Assembly: GCA_964445305.1 (NCBI GenBank)
Contig: CAYUKK010000171.1
Coordinates: 1-13,129 of the forward strand
Direction: 5' to 3'
Origin: CAYUKK01 sp964445305
GTDB taxonomy: Bacteria; Acidobacteriota; Aminicenantia; Aminicenantales; UBA8522
DNA length: 13,129 nt
The translations under genes were made by a program, and so were the position numbers. How positions within the stretch are numbered: the stretch's first letter is position 1; each line of letters starts with the position of its first letter. Of the stretch, positions 6,439 to 12,153 are shown piece by piece. The notes under the pieces are model-generated. The model made no database searches. It saw nothing but the letters and a program-made list of their open reading frames with translations, and had not been told where the DNA came from.

Positions 6439-7485
6439 CTAACTCGCTTTCCTGATTTTCTGGCGGAACTTGGCGTAAGTCCCGTAATCCAGGTAACAAC
6501 GATTTTTCTCGAGGAGCTCGCGGGTTTTCGGGGCCAAGTCCCGGACCTCCTCGATTTTTTCGGTGACGCGGAAAACGAAGGCGTCGCTTCCCGCGCCGGA
6601 ACCATAGGACACAATCAGAATTAGCTCCCCTGGCTTGGCGATATCCAGAGTCGCCGTCAGTCCCATCGGCGATGACCCGGAATACGTGTTGCCCAGTTTA
6701 TTGACCAGCCATCCAGGCTCAATCTGCTTCTTGGTGAACCCGAGCATCTCGCCAACTCGAAAAGGAAACTTGCCGTTGGGCTGATGGAAGATGACGTAAT
6801 GAAAATCAGCCGGTTTGAGCCCGGATTTCTCCATGATGCCCTTGCCGGCGCCGACAATGTGCTTGAAATAGGCCGGGTCGCCGGTGAAACGCCCGCCGTG
6901 CTGGGGATAATACTGGTATTCGCGGCGCCAGAAATCCGGCGTATCCGTGGTGTAGGAATACGTGTGCAGGGCTTCAGCGACGATGTTTTCCCGGCCGAAA
7001 ATAAAAGCAGCGGCACCAGCAGCGGTTGTATATTCGAGAGCATCGCCCGGCGCTCCCTGGGAAGTGTCAGCCCCGACGGCCAGCCCGTACTTGATCTCGC
7101 CCGCTTTGACGAGTGTCAGGGCGACAAACATTCCCTCGGTTCCTGCCTTGCAGGCAAACTCGAAGTCCGCCGTATGGACGTCGGGAGTCGCTCCGATCGC
7201 CTCAGCCAAAACAGTCCCGCTGGGTTTGACGGCGTAGGGGTGGGATTCCGAGCCGACGTAAACAGCGCCGATTTCCCGGGGGTTGATGCGAGCCCGCTTG
7301 AGGGCATTTTTCGAGGCCTCGACGGACATGGTGATGGTGTCCTGGTCGGGAGAAGGGACGGATTTTTCGTCGACAAGCAATCCCTTCCGGTAGCTCGAGG
7401 CGTCGGCACCCCAGACTTTGGCAATCTCCTCGACTCTGATGCGGTTGCGCGGGATGTAAGCCCCGTAACCGACAATACCTTCCAT
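6439..7485 (-). CDS. Hydroxymethylglutaryl-CoA synthase, archaeal type
   Basis: This 348-aa enzyme condenses acetyl-CoA with acetoacetyl-CoA to HMG-CoA, or runs in reverse. The catalytic triad of the family is visible: E80 in V-G-S-E-S-H-P-Y, C112 in F-E-F-A-C-K-A-G-T-E, and H234 in V-I-F-H-Q-P-N-G-K-F-P. N-T-Y-S-G-S-S-P (266-273) and S-Y-G-S-G-A-G-S-D-A-F (293-303) are further signatures. The length and the first residues (M-E-G-I-V-G-Y-G-A-Y-I-P) match the archaeal enzyme of about 350 residues rather than the longer bacterial MvaS. The ATG is set by AAAAGGAGG five bases upstream. It is the first gene of the operon, with the promoter and inverted repeat just upstream. No HMG-CoA reductase or other mevalonate gene follows, so its partner pathway here is branched-chain acyl-CoA metabolism (inference). 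Confidence 0.93.
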   Translation of the reverse strand: MEGIVGYGAYIPRNRIRVEEIAKVWGADASSYRKGLLVDEKSVPSPDQDTITMSVEASKNALKRARINPREIGAVYVGSESHPYAVKPSGTVLAEAIGATPDVHTADFEFACKAGTEGMFVALTLVKAGEIKYGLAVGADTSQGAPGDALEYTTAAGAAAFIFGRENIVAEALHTYSYTTDTPDFWRREYQYYPQHGGRFTGDPAYFKHIVGAGKGIMEKSGLKPADFHYVIFHQPNGKFPFRVGEMLGFTKKQIEPGWLVNKLGNTYSGSSPMGLTATLDIAKPGELILIVSYGSGAGSDAFVFRVTEKIEEVRDLAPKTRELLEKNRCYLDYGTYAKFRQKIRKAS

Positions 7486-7521
7486 GAATTCCTCCTTTTG
7501 AACTTGAACTTTTTTTTCGAA

Positions 7522-7553
7522 GGACGGTCCTCCCTTTTTCCTGAGGACAGTCC
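7522..7553. promoter_or_regulatory. Inverted repeat of two GGACNGTCC palindromes in the operon leader
   Basis: GGACGGTCCTC (7522-7532) and GAGGACAGTCC (7543-7553) are inverted copies matching at 10 of 11 positions, separated by a 10-base pyrimidine loop. Each arm contains its own palindrome GGACNGTCC, with centres 23 bases apart. It lies in the predicted 5' leader of the HMG-CoA synthase operon, between the promoter and the ribosome site. It could be a double operator or an RNA hairpin. No T-run directly follows on the minus strand. Confidence 0.6.
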
Positions 7554-7569
7554 CGCTGAAGAGGAAAAT

Positions 7570-7598
7570 ATCCTGTCATATCTTATTTTTTAAGTCAA
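7570..7598 (-). promoter_or_regulatory. Promoter of the HMG-CoA synthase operon
   Basis: On the minus strand TTGACT (7593-7598) is followed after 17 bases by CAGGAT (7570-7575). The -35 is good and the -10 is poor. The alignment with the second minus-strand promoter at 11911-11939 (TTGATT-17-TAGCAT) supports it. The spacer is very AT-rich. Predicted transcription starts near 7562, giving a leader of about 77 bases. Confidence 0.5.
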
Positions 7599-7620
7599 GC
7601 AATTGTATGGGGTCCCAGGG

Positions 7621-7638
7621 TTGCCGATAGAATCACCC
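7621..7638 (-). promoter_or_regulatory. Shared 18-bp upstream element, copy A
   Basis: Read on the minus strand this is GGGTGATTCTATCGGCAA, ending 22 bases upstream of the TTGACT -35 box of the HMG-CoA synthase operon. A copy with one difference stands 20 bases upstream of the promoter at 11911-11939. It may be a regulator-binding site or a short dispersed repeat. Confidence 0.4.
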
Positions 7639-7772
7639 GATCATGGGGGAAAACTCAAAGCTCCCAGAGCGAAAAAGATATTGATAACTTGCGCCATTCA
7701 AGGCAGCCCCGGGCGGCGGACGGGGCATCCGAACTCCAGACCAACACTTTCTGACTCGAGAGGGCAGGGCGT

Positions 7773-7801
7773 TTGACAGCCACCGAGGCCGGGCATAGAA
7801 T
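7773..7801 (+). promoter_or_regulatory. Housekeeping sigma70-type promoter of the sigma-factor operon
   Basis: TTGACA (7773-7778), a perfect -35 box, is followed after exactly 17 bases by TAGAAT (7796-7801), five of six to TATAAT. Transcription would begin near 7808, leaving a leader of about 60 bases before the sigma-factor GTG. It would supply a basal level of the sigma factor. Confidence 0.75.
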
Positions 7802-7824
7802 ACCCGAAAAAAGTGGAAAATCAC

Positions 7825-7852
7825 GGAACTTTTCGCTGGCCATTCTCGTCTA
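7825..7852 (+). promoter_or_regulatory. ECF-type promoter, likely autoregulatory
   Basis: GGAACTT begins at 7825, and CGTCTA (7847-7852) follows the GGAAC box after 17 bases. GGAAC and CGTC/TCTA-like boxes with a 16-17 base spacer are the general form recognised by many group-4 (ECF) sigma factors. The first gene downstream is such a sigma factor. The expected start, about 7856-7860, lies inside or next to the AGGA ribosome site and only about ten bases before the GTG, so the transcript would be nearly leaderless. Confidence 0.6.
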
Positions 7853-7866
7853 CCAGGATGTAGTGA

Positions 7867-8427
7867 GTGGACTTGAACGAAGTCATCGAGCAATGCCTGG
7901 AAGGCAAGGAAGGAGCGTGGCGAATGCTGGTTGACGCTTACTCCAAGAGGGTCTTCAACATGGCCTTCCAGTTCACAGGCCGCTACGAGGAGGCCGAAGA
8001 CCTGACGCAGGACATTTTTTTCAAGCTTTATCATGCCCTGCCTAAGTATGACCGGACAAAGGATTTCACGGCCTGGCTCCTTACCCTCGCCAAGAACCAT
8101 CTCATCGATGCCTATCGCCGGACAAAGTGGGAGAAGGCGCACCGAGATGAGTTCGACGAACGCCTCAGCGGTAAGGATGCGGTCGAAAGCCCGGAAGAAA
8201 GGCTGCTCCGGGAAGCCAGTCGGAAAGCGGTCTGGGCAGGGCTCAACAGCCTGCCGCCCGAAACACGGATGGCCCTTATCCTCCGGGACATCCAGGGAAA
8301 GAGCTACGAGGAAGTGTCTCAGATTCTTAGTATTCCTATCGGAACAGTAAAATCAAGGGTCAACCGGGGAAGGCTCGAACTCGCCAGAATCCTCCGCTCC
8401 AAGAAGGAGACCGCCCATGACCTGTGA
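7867..8427 (+). CDS. ECF-family RNA polymerase sigma factor
   Basis: This 186-aa group-4 sigma factor directs RNA polymerase to envelope- or stress-type promoters. Region 2 spans about residues 18-86, with the E-E-A-E-D-L-T-Q-D-I-F-F-K-L-Y core (41-55) and F-T-A-W-L-L-T-L-A-K-N-H-L-I-D-A-Y-R-R (67-85). Region 4 spans about 122-176, with the L-P-P-E-T-R-M-A-L-I-L-R-D-I-Q-G-K-S-Y-E-E-V helix-turn-helix and G-T-V-K-S-R-V-N-R-G-R. The GTG start has AGGA eight bases upstream and leaves a normal ECF N-terminus. No extra C-terminal domain is present. Its last codons overlap the anti-sigma gene by 11 bases, which implies coupled translation. The upstream GGAAC/CGTCTA site suggests that it controls its own operon. 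Confidence 0.95.
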   Translation: MDLNEVIEQCLEGKEGAWRMLVDAYSKRVFNMAFQFTGRYEEAEDLTQDIFFKLYHALPKYDRTKDFTAWLLTLAKNHLIDAYRRTKWEKAHRDEFDERLSGKDAVESPEERLLREASRKAVWAGLNSLPPETRMALILRDIQGKSYEEVSQILSIPIGTVKSRVNRGRLELARILRSKKETAHDL

Positions 8428-8971
8428 GACCGTTGAAAAACTCCTCCCCGCCTATGTTGAAGGGGAGCTTGCGGCCGCGGAGAAAAATCTCGTCGAGGAA
8501 CACCTCCGGTCATGCCCTGCCTGTTCTCTTCTTCTCGCCGACCTCGAGGCCACCTGTCTCACTCTCCGGAACTTCCCTGAGCTTGAGATCAGCGCCGACC
8601 TTCAAGCCAAGCTTTACGCCATCCCGAGTATGAAGAAGCACCTGAAATTCAAGCTCAGATTGAGCCTGGATTTCTTAGTTCAGCCATCGCTCCAGCCCAT
8701 TCTTGCTGCGGCCACGGTTTTGCTCGTTTTGTTCTCCTTCTACTTTTTTAACCCCAGCCGGCCGGCTATCGACCGGTCTATCGACCGCCAACTCCATCTC
8801 GGCTACAGCCAGGTGGAAAAGCTTCTGGCCAGAGCTGGCCAGTTGGCCGGCCGCCTGAACGCCTATAAAGAGAATATTCTCGTCTCCATCAAGGAGTGGA
8901 ATCTCCTTGGCGGAGGAGAAAATAGTGCTAACCATGAGGAGGAATCATCGTGGAAGAAAAGACCGTCGTGA
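8417..8971 (+). CDS. Membrane anti-sigma factor with zinc-binding (zf-HC2) domain
   Basis: This 184-aa protein probably holds the preceding sigma factor at the membrane. The N-terminal anti-sigma domain has the zinc motif H29-x3-C33-x2-C36 within E-E-H-L-R-S-C-P-A-C, preceded by C3. A single membrane helix lies at about 94-112 (P-I-L-A-A-A-T-V-L-L-V-L-F-S-F-Y-F-F). The outer part (about 113-184) is a helical, charged segment with no family I recognise and could be the sensing or protease-cleaved part. The ATG lies inside the end of the sigma gene. The tail overlaps the next gene by 22 bases, and GAGGAGG for that gene is inside this coding sequence. Confidence 0.9.
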   Translation: MTCETVEKLLPAYVEGELAAAEKNLVEEHLRSCPACSLLLADLEATCLTLRNFPELEISADLQAKLYAIPSMKKHLKFKLRLSLDFLVQPSLQPILAAATVLLVLFSFYFFNPSRPAIDRSIDRQLHLGYSQVEKLLARAGQLAGRLNAYKENILVSIKEWNLLGGGENSANHEEESSWKKRPS

Positions 8972-9435
8972 AAAAACCGTTGAAGTCGCCGGCGCTGGCC
9001 GGGGTCCTGTCGGGCTTCTTTCCCTTCGGCGTCGGCGCCTTTTACAACGGGGAAATCCTCAAAGGTTTTCTTTACCTTTTCATCTTCGCTGGTCTTGTCA
9101 CCATGCAGGGTCACGGAAGCGCCCAGCCCTTTGCTGGCCTCATCCTGGCGGGGTTCTATATTTTTCAGATTATCGATTCCGTCCGGGTGGCGGAACGAAT
9201 CAACCGGCGCGCACTGGAGAGCGAAGCGGTCAGCCAGGTCGAAGAGGAAGAGTTAACGGCCATCGTCAAGACGGGCTCCATTTTCTGGGGCATCCTGCTC
9301 ATTGTCCTCGGCGGCATCCTCATCCTCGCCAACTTTGACGTTATCAGCTACAAGAGGATCTTCGATTTATGGCCGGTTGTCGTCATCATCATCGGTGCCA
9401 AGCTCGTCGTTGATTATTTCGCCAAGGGCAATTAG
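8950..9435 (+). CDS. Multi-pass membrane protein with C-terminal LiaF/DUF5668-like segment
   Basis: The product is 161 aa. Residues 12-75 contain two hydrophobic stretches beginning S-P-A-L-A-G-V-L-S-G-F-F-P-F-G-V-G-A-F-Y-N-G, resembling TM2-type small membrane proteins. After a charged segment (80-105), residues 110-157 form two more helices around N-F-D-V and L-W-P-V-V-V-I-I-I-G-A, the pattern of the LiaI/LiaF-like (DUF5668) membrane region. GTG is the start, chosen from GAGGAGG seven bases upstream. It is coupled to the anti-sigma gene by a 22-base overlap. The C-terminal half is closely similar to the next protein, suggesting an internal duplication in the operon. The biochemical role is unknown. 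Envelope-stress sensing is inferred from context. Confidence 0.85.
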   Translation: MEEKTVVKKPLKSPALAGVLSGFFPFGVGAFYNGEILKGFLYLFIFAGLVTMQGHGSAQPFAGLILAGFYIFQIIDSVRVAERINRRALESEAVSQVEEEELTAIVKTGSIFWGILLIVLGGILILANFDVISYKRIFDLWPVVVIIIGAKLVVDYFAKGN

Positions 9436-9455
9436 GACAACGGAAGGAGGAAACT

Positions 9456-9674
9456 ATGGCTAAAAAACAACGCGATGCGTTAGTCTGGGGCATCATCCTC
9501 ATCCTCATCGGTCTCATCTTTTTTCTGGACAACTTCGATATTGACGTCTGGGATATTATCGCCCGCCTCTGGCCAGTCGCCCTGATCATCTGGGGAGCCT
9601 GGAAGCTCTATTTTGGGCTGAAGGAGAGAAAAGGGGAACTGCCCAGCTCCAAAGAGACGCAGGGTCGACCATGA
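9456..9674 (+). CDS. Small DUF5668/LiaF-like membrane protein
   Basis: This 72-aa protein has two membrane helices (about 9-25 and 36-54) joined by D-N-F-D-I-D-V-W-D-I-I, then L-W-P-V-A-L-I-I-W-G-A-W-K-L. This is the same pattern as the C-terminal half of the preceding protein. A short polar tail (55-72) follows. GGAGG five bases before the ATG sets the start. The stop overlaps the ATG of the next gene (ATGA). Proteins of this kind often sit with DUF4097 proteins and stress regulators, but no molecular function can be stated. Confidence 0.88.
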   Translation: MAKKQRDALVWGIILILIGLIFFLDNFDIDVWDIIARLWPVALIIWGAWKLYFGLKERKGELPSSKETQGRP

Positions 9675-10975
9675 AAGCGAAAGAAATCATCATCCTCATT
9701 CTCGTTGTCGCGGCCGGCATTTTCTTTACCCACGCCAAGACGGGAAAGCTGCGCTTCGACTGGGAAGATTATGTCGCTTTTGACTGGAACGCTTACGCCT
9801 TTGAAGAATCCGGAGTCATCGAAGCTCCCCTCCCGGCCCTTCTGAAGGTGACTAACGCTCACGGTAGTGTAGAGATAGCCGGCGCAACCGAGGACAGAAT
9901 CACCTTCACCTTAAAAAAGAAAATCTGGCGCCGGAATGAAGCAAGGGCTCGCCAGGTGGCGGAAAGCCTCCATCCTATCTTCGACCGTGACGGGGAGGCC
10001 ATCAAGCTCAGCACCAACCGGTCGGAATTCAAAAAGAGGAATTTCGAGACGAGCTTCCGCATCACCTGCCCCGAGAATATGGGGGTGGAAGTCATGAATT
10101 CCCACGGCCTGGTCAAGGTTGAGGCCGTGGGGAATTCCGTCATCTCAAACCGCCATGGCCGGGTGGTGGCCACGGACGTCAGAGGAGAAGTCGAGCTCGA
10201 GAATACCTATGAACCCGTGGAGCTCGAAAACATCCAGTCCCGGTGCCGGGTGAAAAGTCGGCATGCCGATGTTACGGCGCGATCGGTCCGGGGCGAGATG
10301 GCGATTGAGACATCGTACGCAAGAATTGACCTCCGTGACATCGAGAAAAAGGTAACGGTCAACGCCCCCCACACCGCCGTCGTCGGCCAGAACCTGGCCG
10401 GTGGCGTCGAAATCCAGAATTCCTACGAGCCCATCACCCTCCTTCGCGTTGGGCCGGTGGACATCCGGGCCCGCCACTGTTCCGTCGAGGCCGATGAAGT
10501 CGGCGGTAACGTGAGGATTGACAATCGTTACGGCCGCGTCAAGCTCAACGACGTCCGCGGCAGCATCTGGATTTCCGGGAAAAACCTGGCCCTTGATGGC
10601 CGAGCTATCATCGGGGAAGAGATCCATGTCTCCTCCTCCTATGAGGATGTGGAGCTCGTCGATTTTTCCGGAAAGGCGACGATCGCTGTCTCCCACGGCA
10701 AAGTTCTTCTCTCCCCTCTCCCCCTTACTGCCCCGCTCGACGTCCGCTGCGACTACTCCCCCATTGTCCTCTATTGGCCGGAGGAAGAAAAATACCCCCT
10801 CGAAGCCCGGACAAAAAACGGGAAAATCCAATGGCGACTGCCGGGCGAAATCCATATCGAAGAAGAGGACAACCTGACGACGGCCCGCGCCTTCGTGGAA
10901 ATGGGAGACAGGCCGAAAATCTCCCTCTTCACGACTTACAGCAACATCCGCCTCGAGGCAGGATCCCCCCGATAG
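9671..10975 (+). CDS. DUF4097-like beta-repeat protein with N-terminal membrane anchor
   Basis: This 434-aa protein starts with a hydrophobic segment (about 5-20) that is either an uncleaved anchor or a signal peptide without a clear cleavage site. The rest is beta-rich and built from repeats of about 18 residues from residue 144 to about 365. Each repeat has a His or Tyr followed by a short beta pattern of the form V-x-(L/A/V)-x-x-V-x-G. His and Tyr alternate from rung to rung (H162, Y180, H198, Y216, H234, Y252, H269, Y287, then N305, Y324, H342, Y362). This fits a beta-solenoid or DUF4097 'adhesin' fold. Related proteins occur with LiaF-like genes in envelope-stress systems (YvlB in Bacillus, LiaX in enterococci). 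The ATGA overlap couples it to the small membrane protein upstream. It is the last gene of the operon and probably faces the cell exterior or periplasm. Confidence 0.85.
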   Translation: MKAKEIIILILVVAAGIFFTHAKTGKLRFDWEDYVAFDWNAYAFEESGVIEAPLPALLKVTNAHGSVEIAGATEDRITFTLKKKIWRRNEARARQVAESLHPIFDRDGEAIKLSTNRSEFKKRNFETSFRITCPENMGVEVMNSHGLVKVEAVGNSVISNRHGRVVATDVRGEVELENTYEPVELENIQSRCRVKSRHADVTARSVRGEMAIETSYARIDLRDIEKKVTVNAPHTAVVGQNLAGGVEIQNSYEPITLLRVGPVDIRARHCSVEADEVGGNVRIDNRYGRVKLNDVRGSIWISGKNLALDGRAIIGEEIHVSSSYEDVELVDFSGKATIAVSHGKVLLSPLPLTAPLDVRCDYSPIVLYWPEEEKYPLEARTKNGKIQWRLPGEIHIEEEDNLTTARAFVEMGDRPKISLFTTYSNIRLEAGSPR

Positions 10976-10986
10976 GCCCTATTTTT
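10972..10986. terminator. Weak hairpin between convergent genes
   Basis: ATAG-GCC-CTAT followed by TTTT lies across the three-base gap between the two converging genes. The stem is only four pairs, so termination here is doubtful, but no better terminator is visible for the sigma-factor operon. Confidence 0.2.
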
Positions 10987-11878
10987 CCTTGTTTTTCAGC
11001 CCGTAAATCTTCTGGGTCAGCAAGCCATTGATTTTAATGTTGAAGTAGGAAATGAGGTTGGTGACGTCCTTCTTGTACTTGGTGACGTAGCGGACGAAAT
11101 CATTCTCTTTATTGAAATGGAGGACGTTCTCGAATTCGTCCACCTCGTCATGGAGCTCAATCACATAATGGTTGATCGTCCGGTATTGGGCGTTGATATC
11201 GATCAGGTCTTTCTCGCTCAGCTTGCCGAAATCCAGGTAAGGCGGCAGCGATTGGAGGATGAGGAGGCTTTCGGAGCGGAGGTCGTTGACCAGCTCCTTG
11301 ATCTCTTGGAAAAACGACCTGTATTGGAGGGGATTCTTCAGCTTTTCCTGGGCCTTGTCGATCAAGACCTCGTTCTGGTCCTTAAGGGAAATGATCATTT
11401 CCTTGACGCCAAAATATTTCCGCTTGAAGTTGAAGAGGTCGATGAAATCGCGGCCAATGTAAATTTTATCCTCATAGTGGGCCGTTATCTCGTGCGGCGA
11501 GTTGGTGTAGAACTTGATTTCGAAGCGGCGGCCGCCCGAGTCCTTCTCCCGCAGGCGGGCCAGGACGAGGTAACTGTTCTGTTCGACGAAATAGCTGTTG
11601 ACATCGAGGAGGACGGAATAGACAGCCAGGTTGCGGATGATGTACTCCCGGATATAGTCGAGCAACCTTTCATTCTTGTCCAGAAAATCGCGCACCGTCT
11701 CGCTCGGCGCCGGGTTGAGAACTGAATAGGAAGGGGAGAGAAGGTACAAGACCGGTCCTGAGCCGAGCTCCAGATGGAGGTTTCTCAGGGTCTTCTCATG
11801 CAAGTCATCAAGGACGATCGGCCGCAGGGGCGGCAGGCTCTCCACCTCGAGCTTGGAAAGTTCTTCAATCTCGTTCAT
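10979..11878 (-). CDS. Protein of unknown family, 299 aa
   Basis: I do not recognise this protein. It has no signal peptide, membrane segment or cysteine pair. It is rich in Leu, Glu, Lys, Asp and Tyr. The first 140 residues look mixed alpha/beta (for example P-V-L-Y-L-L-S-P-S-Y-S-V-L and A-V-Y-S-V-L-L-D-V-N-S-Y-F-V). Residues 150-299 look almost all helical and strongly charged, possibly coiled, ending G-L-L-T-Q-K-I-Y-G-L-K-N-K-E-K. The codon pattern and length support a real gene. It has its own promoter 33-61 bases upstream (TTGATT-17-TAGCAT) but only a weak GAGAAG ribosome site. It is a single-gene unit converging on the sigma-factor operon, with stops three bases apart. A cytoplasmic structural or signalling role is possible, but no function can be assigned. 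Confidence 0.85.
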   Translation of the reverse strand: MNEIEELSKLEVESLPPLRPIVLDDLHEKTLRNLHLELGSGPVLYLLSPSYSVLNPAPSETVRDFLDKNERLLDYIREYIIRNLAVYSVLLDVNSYFVEQNSYLVLARLREKDSGGRRFEIKFYTNSPHEITAHYEDKIYIGRDFIDLFNFKRKYFGVKEMIISLKDQNEVLIDKAQEKLKNPLQYRSFFQEIKELVNDLRSESLLILQSLPPYLDFGKLSEKDLIDINAQYRTINHYVIELHDEVDEFENVLHFNKENDFVRYVTKYKKDVTNLISYFNIKINGLLTQKIYGLKNKEK

Positions 11879-11910
11879 CTTCTCTTATCCCAGGAGCACC
11901 TCGGATAGAA

Positions 11911-11939
11911 ATGCTATCACCGGCGCTTGAAAAAATCAA
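11911..11939 (-). promoter_or_regulatory. Promoter of the 299-aa unknown gene
   Basis: On the minus strand TTGATT (11934-11939) and TAGCAT (11911-11916) are 17 bases apart. Transcription would start near 11904, about 26 bases before the ATG. The layout, including an 18-bp element 20 bases upstream, mirrors the promoter of the HMG-CoA synthase operon. Confidence 0.6.
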
Positions 11940-11959
11940 CAGTCGGCCTCTCCCCTGAT

Positions 11960-11977
11960 TTGCCGATAGAATTACCC
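11960..11977 (-). promoter_or_regulatory. Shared 18-bp upstream element, copy B
   Basis: On the minus strand this is GGGTAATTCTATCGGCAA, one base different from copy A at 7621-7638, and 20 bases upstream of the TTGATT -35 box. Confidence 0.4.
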
Positions 11978-12073
11978 AACGGGTCCTGTCGCGGTTCACC
12001 CCCGGCGCCCCCTCGCGGACTATTTTGTTCATTCTCAAGGAGGTAGAACATTGGCCTCAAACGCTCGGGTCGG

Positions 12074-12086
12074 CGGGGGGCCCCCG
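12074..12086. repeat. GC-only palindrome in the intergenic region
   Basis: CGGGGGGCCCCCG is flanked by GGT on the left and ACC on the right within a few bases, so a strong hairpin could form on either strand. It has no T-run. The surrounding gap (11879-12153) holds no gene I can support. It contains the promoter at 11911-11939, the 18-bp element and this structure. Confidence 0.4.
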
Positions 12087-12135
12087 AACCACGCCACCCC
12101 TCGGGTGTCTACCTATACCCCCTATTTTGCATAAT

Positions 12136-12149
12136 CGAAAGTTCTTTCG
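12136..12149. terminator. Short hairpin after the lipM-like gene
   Basis: CGAAAGTTCTTTCG forms a five-pair stem with a four-base loop, five bases beyond the stop codon of the lipoyl-transfer gene. It is not followed by a clear T-run on the minus strand, so it is at best a weak terminator or an RNA-stabilising hairpin. Confidence 0.3.
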
Positions 12150-12153
12150 CCAC

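Larger units (their letters stand above)
7486..7866. other. Divergent intergenic region between the two operons
   Basis: These 381 bases hold no gene I can support. From left to right they contain the twin palindrome, the minus-strand operon promoter, one copy of the shared 18-bp element, a 13-codon dead-end reading frame, a GC-rich patch (about 7700-7725) able to pair GCCCC with GGGGC, and two plus-strand promoters for the sigma-factor operon. Confidence 0.7.

Noticed and set aside
7570..7584. ATAT-six bases-ATAT inverted repeat at the operon promoter as an operator
   Set aside because: Four-base AT arms are expected by chance in this AT-rich spacer.
6784..7593. 269-aa plus-strand frame opposite HMG-CoA synthase
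   Set aside because: It is a shadow of a gene with a complete catalytic triad, with no independent support.
7633..8142. 169-aa minus-strand frame over the promoters and sigma gene start
   Set aside because: It is antisense to the ECF sigma factor and its promoters, with no recognisable domain.
11917..12051. 44-codon minus-strand frame upstream of the unknown gene
   Set aside because: It runs through the 18-bp element and the -35/-10 region of a good promoter, has a poorly spaced GAGG, and shows no family resemblance.
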